Shown here: piece by piece, positions 8,370 to 21,117 of the stretch
Layout: the number at the start of each line of letters is the position of its first letter
Position numbering within the stretch: position 1 is the first letter of the stretch
Assembly (NCBI GenBank): GCA_039030395.1
Contig: JBCCEF010000021.1
Span: 23,776 to 87,775 of the forward strand
DNA: 64,000 nucleotides
DNA from: Acidobacteriota bacterium
GTDB lineage: Bacteria > Acidobacteriota > Thermoanaerobaculia > Multivoradales > JBCCEF01
Direction of reading: 5' to 3'
Notes under the pieces: model-generated
Database searches by the model: none
What the model saw: the letters and a program-made list of their open reading frames with translations, nothing else
Told to the model about the DNA's origin: nothing
Position numbers and translations under genes: made by a program

Positions 8370-8951
8370 ATGAAAGGTGCATTCAAAGGGTTGAAGATAC
8401 TCATTCTCTGCGCGTTTACCCTGTTGAGCGCCTGGGGCGTCGGCGCGCAGGAATTCGAGTGTCGAAACGGTGAGTTGCCGGCCGCCGAGGCCGATGGCGT
8501 GGTGCGGATTTTCAAGCCGGTGGTGGTGGACGAGTCGTTCGACCAGACCATGCGCCCCCGCCGCTATCACCAACCTTGGAAGCGACTGCAGTATGCGGTG
8601 CCGGCCGGAACGACCTTGATCGAGGGATTCGGTCCGCCGAGCGGCGGGGCGGCGGATCAGTCGAGAGTTTTTCGCGGTGACGACACCTTGCCCCTCGGCG
8701 TGGCCGAGAAAACCGCCTGTGAGCGCTTTCGCGAGGCCAGCTTCACGGTGTACTCAAAGGATCGGGCCGACCGCGAGTTCGTCCGCGATGCCGAGATGAA
8801 AGTCGCCTTGGCAAAGCTCGAAGGACGCCTGGACAGGGTGACTTCGGAACTCACCCAAGCGAAGCGTGAATCTTCGCGTTTGGTCCGCCGGGTGGGAGAA
8901 CTCGAGGCGGAGTTGGAAGCGGTGCGGGCGATCCAAGCGGGATCCCCCTAG
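8370..8951 (+). CDS. Hypothetical secreted coiled-coil protein
   Basis: A 193-residue protein starting at ATG 8370 behind AAAGGAGATGG. The first ~26 residues form a Sec signal peptide (Lys-rich start, 'ILILCAFTLLSAWGVGAQ'), so it should be exported. Residues ~27-130 contain two cysteines ('EFECRNGE', 'EKTACERF') that could form a disulfide. The last ~60 residues ('LAKLEGRLDRVTSEL', 'LVRRVGELEAELEAV') form a heptad coiled coil. It follows blh by 54 bases on the same strand and might be the tail of the phototrophy operon, but nothing in the sequence ties it to rhodopsin function. No family recognised. Confidence 0.6.
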   Translation: MKGAFKGLKILILCAFTLLSAWGVGAQEFECRNGELPAAEADGVVRIFKPVVVDESFDQTMRPRRYHQPWKRLQYAVPAGTTLIEGFGPPSGGAADQSRVFRGDDTLPLGVAEKTACERFREASFTVYSKDRADREFVRDAEMKVALAKLEGRLDRVTSELTQAKRESSRLVRRVGELEAELEAVRAIQAGSP

Positions 8952-9669
8952 CTTGCCTTTCAGTCCGTCCTTCCCAAGGAGCAGCCGTTTGCCGGCCGCT
9001 CCTTGAAGCCTAGGGCTTTGACTATGACCGCCGCTCCCAAGACCAGGTTGGCGGGGGGCGCACCGGTCCAATAGCCGGTCGCGCAAGACAGCGTGTCGCC
9101 TTTGCCGCCGTGGGTCACGAATTCGGTCGGGGCTTCGATCGAGCCGGCACAATGGCTCTCAGTGGATTCATTGGGTCGATGATGTACTGAGAAAAAGCGT
9201 GGCTTTGGCGCGCACCGTTCCCTCTGACGTGTAAAATGCAGGAATTTCAACGTGCAGATGTGATGTTGAACACGTTGAAGACGCGATTAGAAGACGAATT
9301 CAGGAGCGAAATTTCTGAATTCTTGTCCCGAGACGCTGGGGATTCAGCTTAAGGCGGGGCAGGATCGACGCACGCGACGACCCTGCCCCTATTGGGCAGC
9401 AGAAAGCGGTTGCGGGTGGAGAGACTTGAGAGTTGTCTTCACCCGATTTACTCTCTGGCCACTTACCTTTACGCGGGGCGTGTGGATCTGGATCTAACGG
9501 ATTTCGCATCGCCGCCCGCGCCGGAGTGGTCTGCCTCTGAGGCGGTGTCAACCCTCTGCTACCTGCACGACAAACCGCAGACCTTCGAAAGTGAATTCGA
9601 GGGCTTGAGCACCGCCCGCCTGCGCTCAGATCAAAGGCGAACCGCGCTGCTCTAGAAGGGGGAAACATC
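8952..9669. other. 718-base intergenic stretch without a convincing gene
   Basis: No frame shows a good start, ribosome site and protein-like composition together. A short hairpin with an 8-bp stem lies at 9296-9303/9315-9322 (GAATTCAG ... CTGAATTC). The minus-strand frame around 9000-9180 contains Gly/Ala-rich protein-like sequence ('GYWTGAPPANLVLGAA') and could be a decayed gene; I cannot name it. The last ~100 bases should carry the promoter of the multicopper oxidase gene, but I see no clear consensus. Confidence 0.4.
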
Positions 9670-13753
<4,084 letters not shown>

Positions 13754-13758
<5 letters not shown>

Positions 13759-14130
13759 CAGATTGCTGAATGGGGCTCCGTCCATGATTTCAGCTTCTCT
13801 GCTCGCCCGTTCTTCTCTCCACCTTCGTCGCGAGAGGGCGCAGGCGCCTGGAGCTGCAAGGAGTTCGGTTCTCGAAGCGACGGAGTCGTACTTTCAGTAC
13901 GTCGAGGAGCGGAGAGGTCAAAGGACGCAGCAGATGCAGGTGCATCCGCCCTCGCTGCAGAAGGCTGGTGAGAAGGAAGGGCTAGTTGTTTCGGTCAGGG
14001 GGGCTCGGCGCCCCCCTCGCCCGAAAGCTCCAGCCTTTCGGCGCTCACCCCGGTCCTCGGCGGCTCCGCCGCCGCCGAGCCTTTCAGGCTTGGTGCAGCA
14101 GCGAGCCACCACCCACGCCTGCAACCGACA
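13754..14130. repeat. Structured intergenic repeat, copy 1 (with ~180-bp internal insertion)
   Basis: Starts GCTAGCAGATTGCTGAA at the end of the oxidase gene and contains palindromic blocks (GGGGGGCTCGGCGCCCCCC; CTCGGCGGC...GCCGCCGAG). The same order of blocks occurs in reverse orientation at 63413-63619. Relative to that copy, this one has extra sequence at roughly 13820-13990, including the palindromic CGTACTTTCAGTACG. The element separates the oxidase from the copper-chaperone fusion gene. It looks like a BIME/REP-type or MITE-like intergenic element. No protein is encoded. Confidence 0.6.
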
Positions 14131-14155
14131 TGCTCAATCTCTCAGGAGTTTCTCC

Positions 14156-15550
14156 ATGAAGATCTTCAGTGGTGTTGCCGGGCTGCTGCTGCTTCTGAGC
14201 GGCCCGCCGATCCTGGCCGACACGCCGTGGGACGCCGAGTATTTCCCCAACGTGCCGCTCACCACTCACCGAGGGGAAACCGTGCACTTTTTCGACGATT
14301 TGATCGACGACAAAGTGGTGGTGATCAACTTCATCTACACCGTCTGCCCCGACACCTGCCCGCTCGAAACCGCCCGTCTGGCGAAAGTCCAGGAACTCCT
14401 CGGTGACCGGGTCGGCGACGACATCTTCATGTACTCGATCACCATCGATCCGGAAAACGATACGCCCGAGGTGCTGGCTCAGTATGCCGAGCGCTACCGC
14501 GCTGGGCCGGGCTGGACCTTCCTGACCGGCGACGAAGCGGACATCACCCTGCTGCGCCAGAAGCTCGGCTTGTATATTGAAGAGATCCAGGACGGCTCGA
14601 ACAACCACAACTTGAATTTGATCATCGGCAACCAGGCGACGGGGCAGTGGATGAAACGCTCGCCCTTCGAAAACCCCTACGTCCTCGCCACTCAGATCGG
14701 CAGTTGGTTGACCGGCTGGAAGGCGCCACCGCGGGCTCTTCTCGACTATGCGGCGGCTCCCAAGGTGAGGGACATTTCGCAGGGCGAGCACCTCTTTCGC
14801 ACCCGCTGCTCCACCTGTCACACCATCGGTAACGGAGAAGAGGGGCTACCCGAAGGGCTGCGCGGTCCCGACCTGTTGGACGTCACGCAGCGACGTGAGC
14901 CGGCCTGGCTGGAGCGCTGGATCGCGGAGCCGGATGTGATGCTGGAGGAGCGCGATCCCATCGCCATGGGCCTGTACGCCAAATACGATGAACTGCCCAT
15001 GCCCAACATGCGCCTGAGCCCGGTGGATGTGGAGGATCTGATCCGATTCATCGACAGCGAGGGCCGGCGGGTGCGCATGCAGCGGGCCCGGGAGAAGAAC
15101 CGCCAGCGCGACACCGTCGCCCTGGCCTCTCACTCGGCAGTCAAGACCCGAGCCGGTAGTACCGCCCAGCCAACCGCCCCGGCGGGCGACGTGGTGGCGG
15201 TGATGAACGCATGGGTCCGTGAGGCCCATCCGGATGCCAAGGCCCACGGCGGCTACATGACGCTGATCAACGTGGGTGCTGAGGAAGTCACCCTCATCGC
15301 TCTTGCCAGCCCGCAGTACGAAGAGGTGGAGATGCACGAGATGGCCCACGAAAACGGCATGATGAGAATGCGGGAGCGATCGCAGATCGTCATCCCCGGT
15401 GGTGGACAAGCGCGCTTCGAGCCGGGCGGTCAGCACCTGATGCTCAAAAGTCCGAAGGTGGCTCTGGTGAGCGGCGAACCGGTGGAATTGACCTTGACCT
15501 TCCTAAGCGGCAGGAAGCAGGCGGTGACCGTGAAGGTGGAGGATCGGTAG
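14156..15550 (+). CDS. Sco-cytochrome c-PCuAC triple-domain copper protein
   Basis: Start ATG 14156 behind CAGGAG, followed by a signal peptide ('IFSGVAGLLLLLSGPPILA'); a much longer in-frame extension to 13763 is repeat sequence and is rejected. Domain 1 (residues ~20-190) is Sco/SenC: copper ligands in 'TVCPDTCPL' (Cys64, Cys68) and His ~151 in 'NNHNLNLI'. Domain 2 (~205-300) is a c-type cytochrome with 'CSTCH' heme attachment near residue 218 and a candidate axial Met in 'MPNMRLS'. Domain 3 (~345-464) is PCuAC (DUF461), with Met/His copper ligands in 'EMHEMAHENGMMRM' and 'GGQHLMLK'. Sco and PCuAC act together in loading copper into cytochrome oxidase. Their fusion around a cytochrome suggests a single redox-coupled metallochaperone, perhaps serving the adjacent multicopper oxidase. 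Family calls are strong; the client is inferred. Confidence 0.88.
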   Translation: MKIFSGVAGLLLLLSGPPILADTPWDAEYFPNVPLTTHRGETVHFFDDLIDDKVVVINFIYTVCPDTCPLETARLAKVQELLGDRVGDDIFMYSITIDPENDTPEVLAQYAERYRAGPGWTFLTGDEADITLLRQKLGLYIEEIQDGSNNHNLNLIIGNQATGQWMKRSPFENPYVLATQIGSWLTGWKAPPRALLDYAAAPKVRDISQGEHLFRTRCSTCHTIGNGEEGLPEGLRGPDLLDVTQRREPAWLERWIAEPDVMLEERDPIAMGLYAKYDELPMPNMRLSPVDVEDLIRFIDSEGRRVRMQRAREKNRQRDTVALASHSAVKTRAGSTAQPTAPAGDVVAVMNAWVREAHPDAKAHGGYMTLINVGAEEVTLIALASPQYEEVEMHEMAHENGMMRMRERSQIVIPGGGQARFEPGGQHLMLKSPKVALVSGEPVELTLTFLSGRKQAVTVKVEDR

Positions 15551-15591
15551 TAGGTGCCTGCGGAGTGGACTGCGCGCGAGAGGCGTCTCCT

Positions 15592-16041
15592 TCAGGCGGC
15601 GCCCTGGTCCCTCGGAGGGTCGGCGATGGAGCCGCCGAGCACTTCCGTCAGTACCCGACAGGCATCGTTAGCGGTGAAGATGCCCGCCAAGCGACCCTCC
15701 TTGGTGATCAGCGTCGACCCGATCCGCCGACGGTGCATCTCGGCCGCAACTTCGGTGACCGGCGTCGACATCTTCGCAGTGTAGACGTCGAAGACGCACG
15801 CCGAGCGCACTCGGATCTCACCTGCCCGGTTCGAACTCTGGGGCCGTAGGCTCGCCACCAGCTTGAGGTCGCGGTCCGTCACCAGACCCACGAGCTTGCC
15901 ATCTTCTTTGACGGGTAGATGGCGGATCTCGTGCTCCACCATCATGCGGCGCGCGTCGGTGAGTGGCGCGTCGATGTCGATGGCGTGCGGAAAGGGCGTC
16001 ATCACCGCGCCCATCGGCGGAATCTCGCGGTCCGCCGTCAC
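15592..16041 (-). CDS. CBS-domain pair protein
   Basis: A 149-residue protein consisting of two CBS motifs: 'MVEHEIRHLPVKEDGKLVG' with 'LVTDRDLK', then 'EMHRRRIGSTLITKEGRL' with 'IFTANDACR'. CBS pairs bind adenosine nucleotides and regulate partner proteins. It begins with GTG 16041, overlapping the stop of the upstream CBS gene as GTGA, so the two are translationally coupled and may form a heteromeric four-CBS unit. No effector domain is attached, and the neighbouring genes do not indicate the target. Confidence 0.85.
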   Translation of the reverse strand: MTADREIPPMGAVMTPFPHAIDIDAPLTDARRMMVEHEIRHLPVKEDGKLVGLVTDRDLKLVASLRPQSSNRAGEIRVRSACVFDVYTAKMSTPVTEVAAEMHRRRIGSTLITKEGRLAGIFTANDACRVLTEVLGGSIADPPRDQGAA

Positions 16042-16442
16042 GACCTCTTCTTGGGGGTCGGTCCCGGCTTCACCACAAAGCGGTGGTCTTCCACCAGGCG
16101 GAGCAGGTCAAAAGAACTGATGATGCCGACGATCGCTTTCTCGTGAGTCACGACGGCGTGATGAATGCGCTGGTTACGCATCAGCCGTGCGGCCTGGTGG
16201 ACGCTGTTGTACTCGGGAATGGTGTAGACCCGGTCCGTCATCACTTTGGTGATCGGCGTTCCGTCGTTCGCGGCCAATAGGTCCACGGCCGAGACGATCC
16301 CGACCGGCTGATCGTCGGAATTCACCACCGGGACGGCATGGAGCTTGTTGCGCTCCAGGAGACCGCGGACGTGGGCCACCGTGTGATGCGGCTGGGCTCG
16401 GATGACGTTTCTGGACATGAGGTCTGCAATCTTGACGTTCAT
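16038..16442 (-). CDS. CBS-domain pair protein
   Basis: A 134-residue protein with two CBS motifs: 'LLERNKLHAVPVVNSDDQP' with 'IVSAVDLL', and 'LMRNQRIHHAVVTHEKAI' with 'IISSFDLLRL'. Starts at ATG 16442. It ends in a basic tail ('PTPKKRS') and overlaps the next CBS gene as GTGA. Like other stand-alone CBS pairs it probably senses AMP/ATP or a similar ligand and modulates an unlinked partner. It is related in layout but not identical to its neighbour, consistent with an old duplication. Confidence 0.85.
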   Translation of the reverse strand: MNVKIADLMSRNVIRAQPHHTVAHVRGLLERNKLHAVPVVNSDDQPVGIVSAVDLLAANDGTPITKVMTDRVYTIPEYNSVHQAARLMRNQRIHHAVVTHEKAIVGIISSFDLLRLVEDHRFVVKPGPTPKKRS

Positions 16443-16505
16443 ATCGAGAATGCTAGCAACCAGCGAGGGTCCAGGGCTCCACCCCTTGGGGTAGGGCTGC
16501 GACGC

Positions 16506-17105
16506 TCAGGGCTTCCCTCCAGAGGAGGGGCGGATGGCTTGAAACTCCGGTCCGGGCTTGCCGCTGACGGGCTGGAAGGCTCCATCGACCTGCCGCTCGG
16601 TGGTCCAGTCCAGGACGCCGTCCGGTCGCAGATGAAAGGTCTCCCGGTACAGGCGAACGTCGCCGGATGGATCGATCACATCGTAGACCCGGCGGATGGT
16701 TTTGGCGTCCACGGGCTCGTAGTAGCCGTCGAAGACCAGGTTGTCGGTGCTCTGTTCTGCCAGGAATTCGGCCCGCTGCGAGACCGGATTCCACACCAGG
16801 ATACCGGTCGTCGAGAGTTCGCTGCCATGCGGCAGGCCCTCTTCGATTCGAACCGAAGTGCGGCCTTCATTCCACTGCAGATTCAGCGGTACGAGGCTTC
16901 TCAGCTCGGGATTCTTGTCGAGCGGTTCCCAGTCCGGGTGAGGGTGCCAAAGCCCCATGAAGGGTTCGAGAAACGCCAGCGGTGTGTCCTCCTCGGAGCT
17001 GGTCTTTCCGGCGAGCAGTATCGGAGAGACCACCAGTTGGAGTAGTAGCACCCCGGTGAAAACGGCGACGGCTCGACCCCCGCGATGAGTCTGCTTCTTT
17101 TGCAT
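16506..17105 (-). CDS. Hypothetical exported protein, DUF1579/lipocalin-like
   Basis: 199 residues from ATG 17105. The N-terminus is basic followed by a hydrophobic stretch ('AVAVFTGVLLLQLVVSPILLAG'), a signal peptide or membrane anchor. The body is beta-rich with alternating residues ('GRTSVRIEEGL', 'STDNLVFDGYYEPV', 'RLYRETFHLRPDGVLDW') and starts 'FLEPFMGLWHPHPDW', reminiscent of small lipocalin-like proteins such as DUF1579 or nitrobindin-like families. I do not recognise a precise family. It is divergent from the small gene at 17352 and follows the CBS genes without overlap. Confidence 0.55.
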   Translation of the reverse strand: MQKKQTHRGGRAVAVFTGVLLLQLVVSPILLAGKTSSEEDTPLAFLEPFMGLWHPHPDWEPLDKNPELRSLVPLNLQWNEGRTSVRIEEGLPHGSELSTTGILVWNPVSQRAEFLAEQSTDNLVFDGYYEPVDAKTIRRVYDVIDPSGDVRLYRETFHLRPDGVLDWTTERQVDGAFQPVSGKPGPEFQAIRPSSGGKP

Positions 17106-17351
17106 CTAGAACTCCCTTTCCCTTTGCCTGTGGCGAGCGATCCGATCCTTTCCCCGGGCGATGGTCTAGTCCGGGGGCCCGGCTCGAAGTATCTCAAGGC
17201 GGGGAGAAGGTTTACTGCCGCCGTAACCTTTCTCCCTTCAGTCTTCCTAAGGTTGCTAACGAAGCGAGAATCGCTTTTCCGCCGGGAGCAAAGTGCCGCG
17301 CTTTCGCGGGCCTGGGTTCCGGCTTTCACGGAAACCGAAGGAGAGGAGCCG

Positions 17352-17693
17352 ATGATGGCGTTTACGTTCGAAGAGGTGTCGACCTACACAGTGTTTCTTT
17401 ACGGCGGCCCGGATGGTAACTCCGGTGCCGAAGCCGCGGTGTCTCTGGTGATTCCGGACGGCTGGGTATTCCTACGTTTCTATCCGCAGGACTCCACTTT
17501 GCCGCCCAACAAGACGGCGCCTCATATTTCCGGCAAGACGCTCTACTACCTGAACTATCGCTACGATCAGCTCGCGAACTCGATCGACATCCTGCGCAAC
17601 GAAAAGCCGATCAAGTTCTTCTACCGCGACGACACCCACGCCGGCTACATCACCACCGCGGCGGAACCGGTGGGCGAGGAGGAGACTCCCTGA
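17352..17693 (+). CDS. Hypothetical small beta-rich protein
   Basis: 113 residues; ATG 17352 is chosen because AAGGAGAGG lies just upstream, while the open frame extending to 17085 has no ribosome site and unlikely composition. The protein is hydrophobic-alternating ('YTVFLYGGPDGNSG', 'AAVSLVIPDGWVFLRFYP', 'KTLYYLNYRYDQL'), suggesting a compact beta fold without signal peptide. A strong intrinsic terminator follows 27 bases after its stop, so it is a monocistronic unit separated from the defence-like operon downstream. No family recognised. Confidence 0.6.
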   Translation: MMAFTFEEVSTYTVFLYGGPDGNSGAEAAVSLVIPDGWVFLRFYPQDSTLPPNKTAPHISGKTLYYLNYRYDQLANSIDILRNEKPIKFFYRDDTHAGYITTAAEPVGEEETP

Positions 17694-17719
17694 TCCGCCA
17701 GAGGCATGATGTGGTTGGG

Positions 17720-17768
17720 CCGAGCGCGCTGGCCGCGGGTGCCGCGCGCTCGGTGTTCTTTTTCTTTG
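17720..17768 (+). terminator. Rho-independent terminator
   Basis: A perfect 10-bp GC stem (CCGAGCGCGC at 17720-17729 with GCGCGCTCGG at 17744-17753) is followed directly by a T-rich tract (TGTTCTTTTTCTTT). It lies just after the stop of the small gene at 17352-17693 and before the HNH-ATPase gene, insulating the two units. Confidence 0.85.
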
Positions 17769-17825
17769 ATAGCTTGGAAGGCTGAAGAATAGTCTTAAAT
17801 CAAACCCGAGACAGGAAGATCGCCA

Positions 17826-20099
17826 GTGATCCACGTTGAGCACGGTCGCCTACCTCGCCCGAAGGGCTTTGACGCTGCCGCCCAGGAGGCACTCGAGCGC
17901 CGAGAGGTGACTCTTGAGAAAGCGAAGAAGGGTGCTTCTCGGGCTTTCCGCAGCTTGCCAGGAAAACATCCTGGACTCAAAGAGACGTTGGGGGAGATCT
18001 TCTCGAACAAATGCGTCTATTGCGAGTCGCCGATCCCCAATCGTTGGGACAGCGTCATCGACCACTTTCGGCCCAAGAGCGGGGCGCGCGGTCATGAACA
18101 CGCCGGTCAAGAATCGAAAGATGTTTGGCGATATGCCCAACACTACTGGTGGCTGACCTGGGAATGGCGCAACCTTTATCTGTCCTGCCGTACCTGCAAC
18201 CAAAACAAGGCGACTTGGTTCCCAGTAATAGGGAAGAGGGTGCCGGAACGGACCCCGTGGGAGAAACTCGGCAGGGAGGGGCGCCTGTTTCTAGACCCGT
18301 GCGTTGACGACCCAGCCGAATTCCTCGACTGTGACAACCAGGGGCTGCTGCAGGTACATCCGGAGGCATCTGGCGATTGGGGCAAGGTGAGCGCCCAGAC
18401 AACGATCGACTTGATCGGCCTCAACCGCACTGAACTCATCAAGGCCCGCCGCGAGCGTATTGAGGAGTACGACAGATCCCTCGGCAAGGTCGAGGAGGCT
18501 TCTGCCTTGGATGAGGAGTTCCTGTCAGATCGTGCCCCGTATGCCCTTGCCTGCCGCCGGTGGCGGCTTCGCCGACGGCCGCGTATGGCGTCGATCAGCC
18601 CTGATCGTTCGTTGGGAGTGTCGGCAGTGCGTGGCTCTACACCTGCTGCGGAACCGACCATTCGGCAGGAGCCGGTCTCCGTCGACTTTTCGCTCGACGC
18701 GGCGCCGAAGCTCGAACGGCTCACCTCGTACCTCGAGCGCATCGTGATCGAGAACTTCCAGCCGATCGCCAGGCTCGAGATCGAACCGCCGACGAGCGCC
18801 GTGGCGGAGGACCTCGGTGAGGCCCTGGAACAGGAAGTCTCGGTGGAATCCACTCGAGAGGATCCCGATCCGGTGGTCGACGGCGTGGGTTGGAGCGTCG
18901 TCTTGGGGGAAAACGGCTGCGGCAAGAGCAGTTACCTCAAGGCCGTGGCCCTTGGCCTGGTGGGCGAAGAGCAGGCCAATGCGCTTTTGAAGGTGTGGGA
19001 CGTCGAGGCGGGCGATCTCCAGCGCCGCGTGCCGCGGAGTTCCGACGAGGAACCGGCGCCGATGCGCGTCCACCTCGAGCTCTCGGGCCGGCCGCACCAG
19101 ATCATCTACCGCCTCGATAGCGAGGGCATCCACTTCGAGAAGGGCGCCGAGGGCGTCAGTACCGTGGTGCGGGGCTACGGTACGAGCCGCCTACCGCCGC
19201 GCCGCAAAGAAGGTCTGCCCGATGCGCCGCCCCTCGCCAAGGTCGACAATCTGTTCGACCCGCACGCCACGCTGATCAACGCCGAAGCCTGGTTGTTGGA
19301 GCAAGACGATGAGACCTTCGAGCGCGCCGCCACGGCCCTTAGCGATCTTTTCGGTCTGGGCGAGGGAGAGGTCTACAAAACGGAACGCCCCCGCCAGGTC
19401 AGGGTGCGCCGCGGCAACACCCGCGAGCCGCTGTCGCAGCTCTCGGACGGCTACCAGGCGCTCACCGGCCTGGTGGCCGATCTGATGGCCGCCGTACCGC
19501 GCGGGGTGAGCGACTTCCACGAGGAAACCGGCATCGTGCTGCTCGACGAACTCGGTGTCCATCTTCACCCGCGCTGGCGCATGAGCGTCGTCCAGTCCTT
19601 GCGCCGGGCCTTTCCGCGGTTTCAGTTTCTCTGCACCACCCACGAACCGCTTTGCCTGCGAGGCCTCAACGATGGCGAAGTCGCCGTCATGCGCCGCTCG
19701 TCGGAAGGCTGGTCGATGCTCGAGGAGGACGTGCCGCCGGTTCGTGGTCTGCGCATCGATCAGCTCTTGACCTCGCGGCATTTCGGCCTCCACACCACGA
19801 TCGACCCGGATCTCGACCAAAAGTTCACCGAGTACTACGACTTGCGGGCGCGCCAGCCGCGCGGCGCGGTCGATGAGCAGAGGTTCGAGCAACTCAAACG
19901 CGAACTCGACCCCTACCGGGCTCTCGGCTATACCCGGCGCGATCAGCTCGTCTATGAATTCATCGACGACTTTCTCGCCGAGGAAGGATTCCTGGAGGCG
20001 AACGGTCGGTTGAACTCCGTGGAGCGCAGGAAGCTCAAAGGCGAGACCAAGAAAAAGGTCCTCGACGTGTGGCGCCGAGTGGAGTTGGCGAATCGATGA
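17826..20099 (+). CDS. HNH endonuclease-AAA/ABC ATPase fusion (Septu PtuA-like)
   Basis: 757 residues from GTG 17826. Residues ~55-150 form an HNH nuclease of the PtuB/retron-HNH kind, with zinc Cys pairs C63-C66 ('CVYCESP') and C121-C124 ('SCRTCNQNK') around 'VIDHFRPKSG' (Asp79-His80). Residues ~300-757 form an SMC/ABC-like ATPase: N-terminal 'RIVIENFQPIARLEI', Walker A 'GENGCGKSS' (361-369), signature 'LSDGYQ' (539-544), Walker B 'IVLLDE' (570-575) and switch His606 ('TTHEPLCL'). A Pro/Ser/Arg-rich linker (~235-295) joins them. In Septu, PtuA (ATPase) and PtuB (HNH) are separate and together degrade nucleic acid during phage infection; here an HNH is fused to the ATPase and another follows in the next gene with ATGA overlap. 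Fusion by recombination or a sequencing artefact in the linker cannot be excluded. Defence role is inferred. Confidence 0.8.
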   Translation: MIHVEHGRLPRPKGFDAAAQEALERREVTLEKAKKGASRAFRSLPGKHPGLKETLGEIFSNKCVYCESPIPNRWDSVIDHFRPKSGARGHEHAGQESKDVWRYAQHYWWLTWEWRNLYLSCRTCNQNKATWFPVIGKRVPERTPWEKLGREGRLFLDPCVDDPAEFLDCDNQGLLQVHPEASGDWGKVSAQTTIDLIGLNRTELIKARRERIEEYDRSLGKVEEASALDEEFLSDRAPYALACRRWRLRRRPRMASISPDRSLGVSAVRGSTPAAEPTIRQEPVSVDFSLDAAPKLERLTSYLERIVIENFQPIARLEIEPPTSAVAEDLGEALEQEVSVESTREDPDPVVDGVGWSVVLGENGCGKSSYLKAVALGLVGEEQANALLKVWDVEAGDLQRRVPRSSDEEPAPMRVHLELSGRPHQIIYRLDSEGIHFEKGAEGVSTVVRGYGTSRLPPRRKEGLPDAPPLAKVDNLFDPHATLINAEAWLLEQDDETFERAATALSDLFGLGEGEVYKTERPRQVRVRRGNTREPLSQLSDGYQALTGLVADLMAAVPRGVSDFHEETGIVLLDELGVHLHPRWRMSVVQSLRRAFPRFQFLCTTHEPLCLRGLNDGEVAVMRRSSEGWSMLEEDVPPVRGLRIDQLLTSRHFGLHTTIDPDLDQKFTEYYDLRARQPRGAVDEQRFEQLKRELDPYRALGYTRRDQLVYEFIDDFLAEEGFLEANGRLNSVERRKLKGETKKKVLDVWRRVELANR

Positions 20100-20971
20100 G
20101 GCGTTCGGTGCGCAGCGATCTCGATCGTCCCGACGTGTTGGCGCCCGAGAACAGCGACGCCGCGGAGGAGACCGCCAGCAACATCGCCGAAGTTCTCGCT
20201 GCCGATGCTGCGGTGCCGGTGCGTAAGCCGGCGCTTAAGTTCAAGGTCTACAAGGATCGGGACATCAAGGTGGCGCTGCACCGGATGTTTCACGGCAAAT
20301 GCGCCTACTGTGAATCGCGCTACTTCGCCGCCACGCCGATGGATGTCGAACACTATCGGCCCAAGAAAGAGGTGGAGAAGTGGAAGGGCGAACCCAAGCG
20401 TCGCGGCTACTACTGGCTGGGCGCCGACTGGGAGAATCTTCTGCCGTCCTGCGCCGACTGCAACCGGCGTCGCGAACACTTCGATATGGAAACCGGTGCC
20501 GACGGTCCCACCCTCGGCAAGCGGGCCATCTTTCCGCTCCTCGACCCGAGCGCCCGCTGGGAGCGTCACGACCAGGACAACGATGAAGTTCCCCTCCTCC
20601 TCAACCCGTGTGATGACGCCCCGGAGCAGCTCTTCCAGTTCGACGAGCTGGGCCTGGTCACCCCCAAGGCCGGTATCTCGGCCGACGAGAAAGAACGAGT
20701 CGAGGCCTCGATCGAGATTTACGGTCTCAACCGCCCCGGGTTGGTGCAGGAACGTCTGGCGACTCTTCGTCTCCTGCAGCACAAGATGGCCGTGATCGAC
20801 CGGGTGGTCGAAATCATGGACGATGCCGCCCCCGGCGGCACCACCCATGCCCTCGCCGAGGATCTCTTACAGTTTCTGCTCAGCGATCTGCGCGCCTTCC
20901 AGGAGCCCGAGCAGCCCTACTCCGTGGCGGCGCGGCACATGACGGAGGAGTTCCTAGACGGCTTCGCCTGA
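20096..20971 (+). CDS. HNH endonuclease, PtuB-like
   Basis: 291 residues from ATG 20096, overlapping the stop of the HNH-ATPase gene (ATGA), so the two are translationally coupled. The HNH core sits at residues ~65-130: 'HGKCAYCESRYF' (C69, C72), 'MDVEHYRPKKEVEKW' (Glu85-His86), 'WENLLPSCADCNRRR' (N114, C119, C122, N123). This is the signature of retron/Septu-associated HNH proteins. The C-terminal half is helical and conserved-looking ('YGLNRPGLVQERL') and also has a counterpart in the upstream fusion ('IGLNRTELIKARRE'), showing that both proteins share the whole HNH module, not just the motif. Predicted to be the nuclease effector of a two-gene anti-phage system. Confidence 0.82.
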   Translation: MRRSVRSDLDRPDVLAPENSDAAEETASNIAEVLAADAAVPVRKPALKFKVYKDRDIKVALHRMFHGKCAYCESRYFAATPMDVEHYRPKKEVEKWKGEPKRRGYYWLGADWENLLPSCADCNRRREHFDMETGADGPTLGKRAIFPLLDPSARWERHDQDNDEVPLLLNPCDDAPEQLFQFDELGLVTPKAGISADEKERVEASIEIYGLNRPGLVQERLATLRLLQHKMAVIDRVVEIMDDAAPGGTTHALAEDLLQFLLSDLRAFQEPEQPYSVAARHMTEEFLDGFA

Positions 20972-21117
20972 ATCCGGAGCGACTCTTCCACCGCTTCATC
21001 GCCGGCCTCGAAACATCCGCGCTGCGCTCGCGCCGCGGTTTCGAATCGGGTCCGATGGCCCCTGCTCCCTCGATGACGGGCCGACCATCGACGGACGTAC
21101 GGTGGCATCGGTTCGGT

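Noticed and set aside
9392-9655. Possible 87-residue gene before the multicopper oxidase
   Set aside because: Non-ATG start, no ribosome site and low-complexity composition; both strands are open here.
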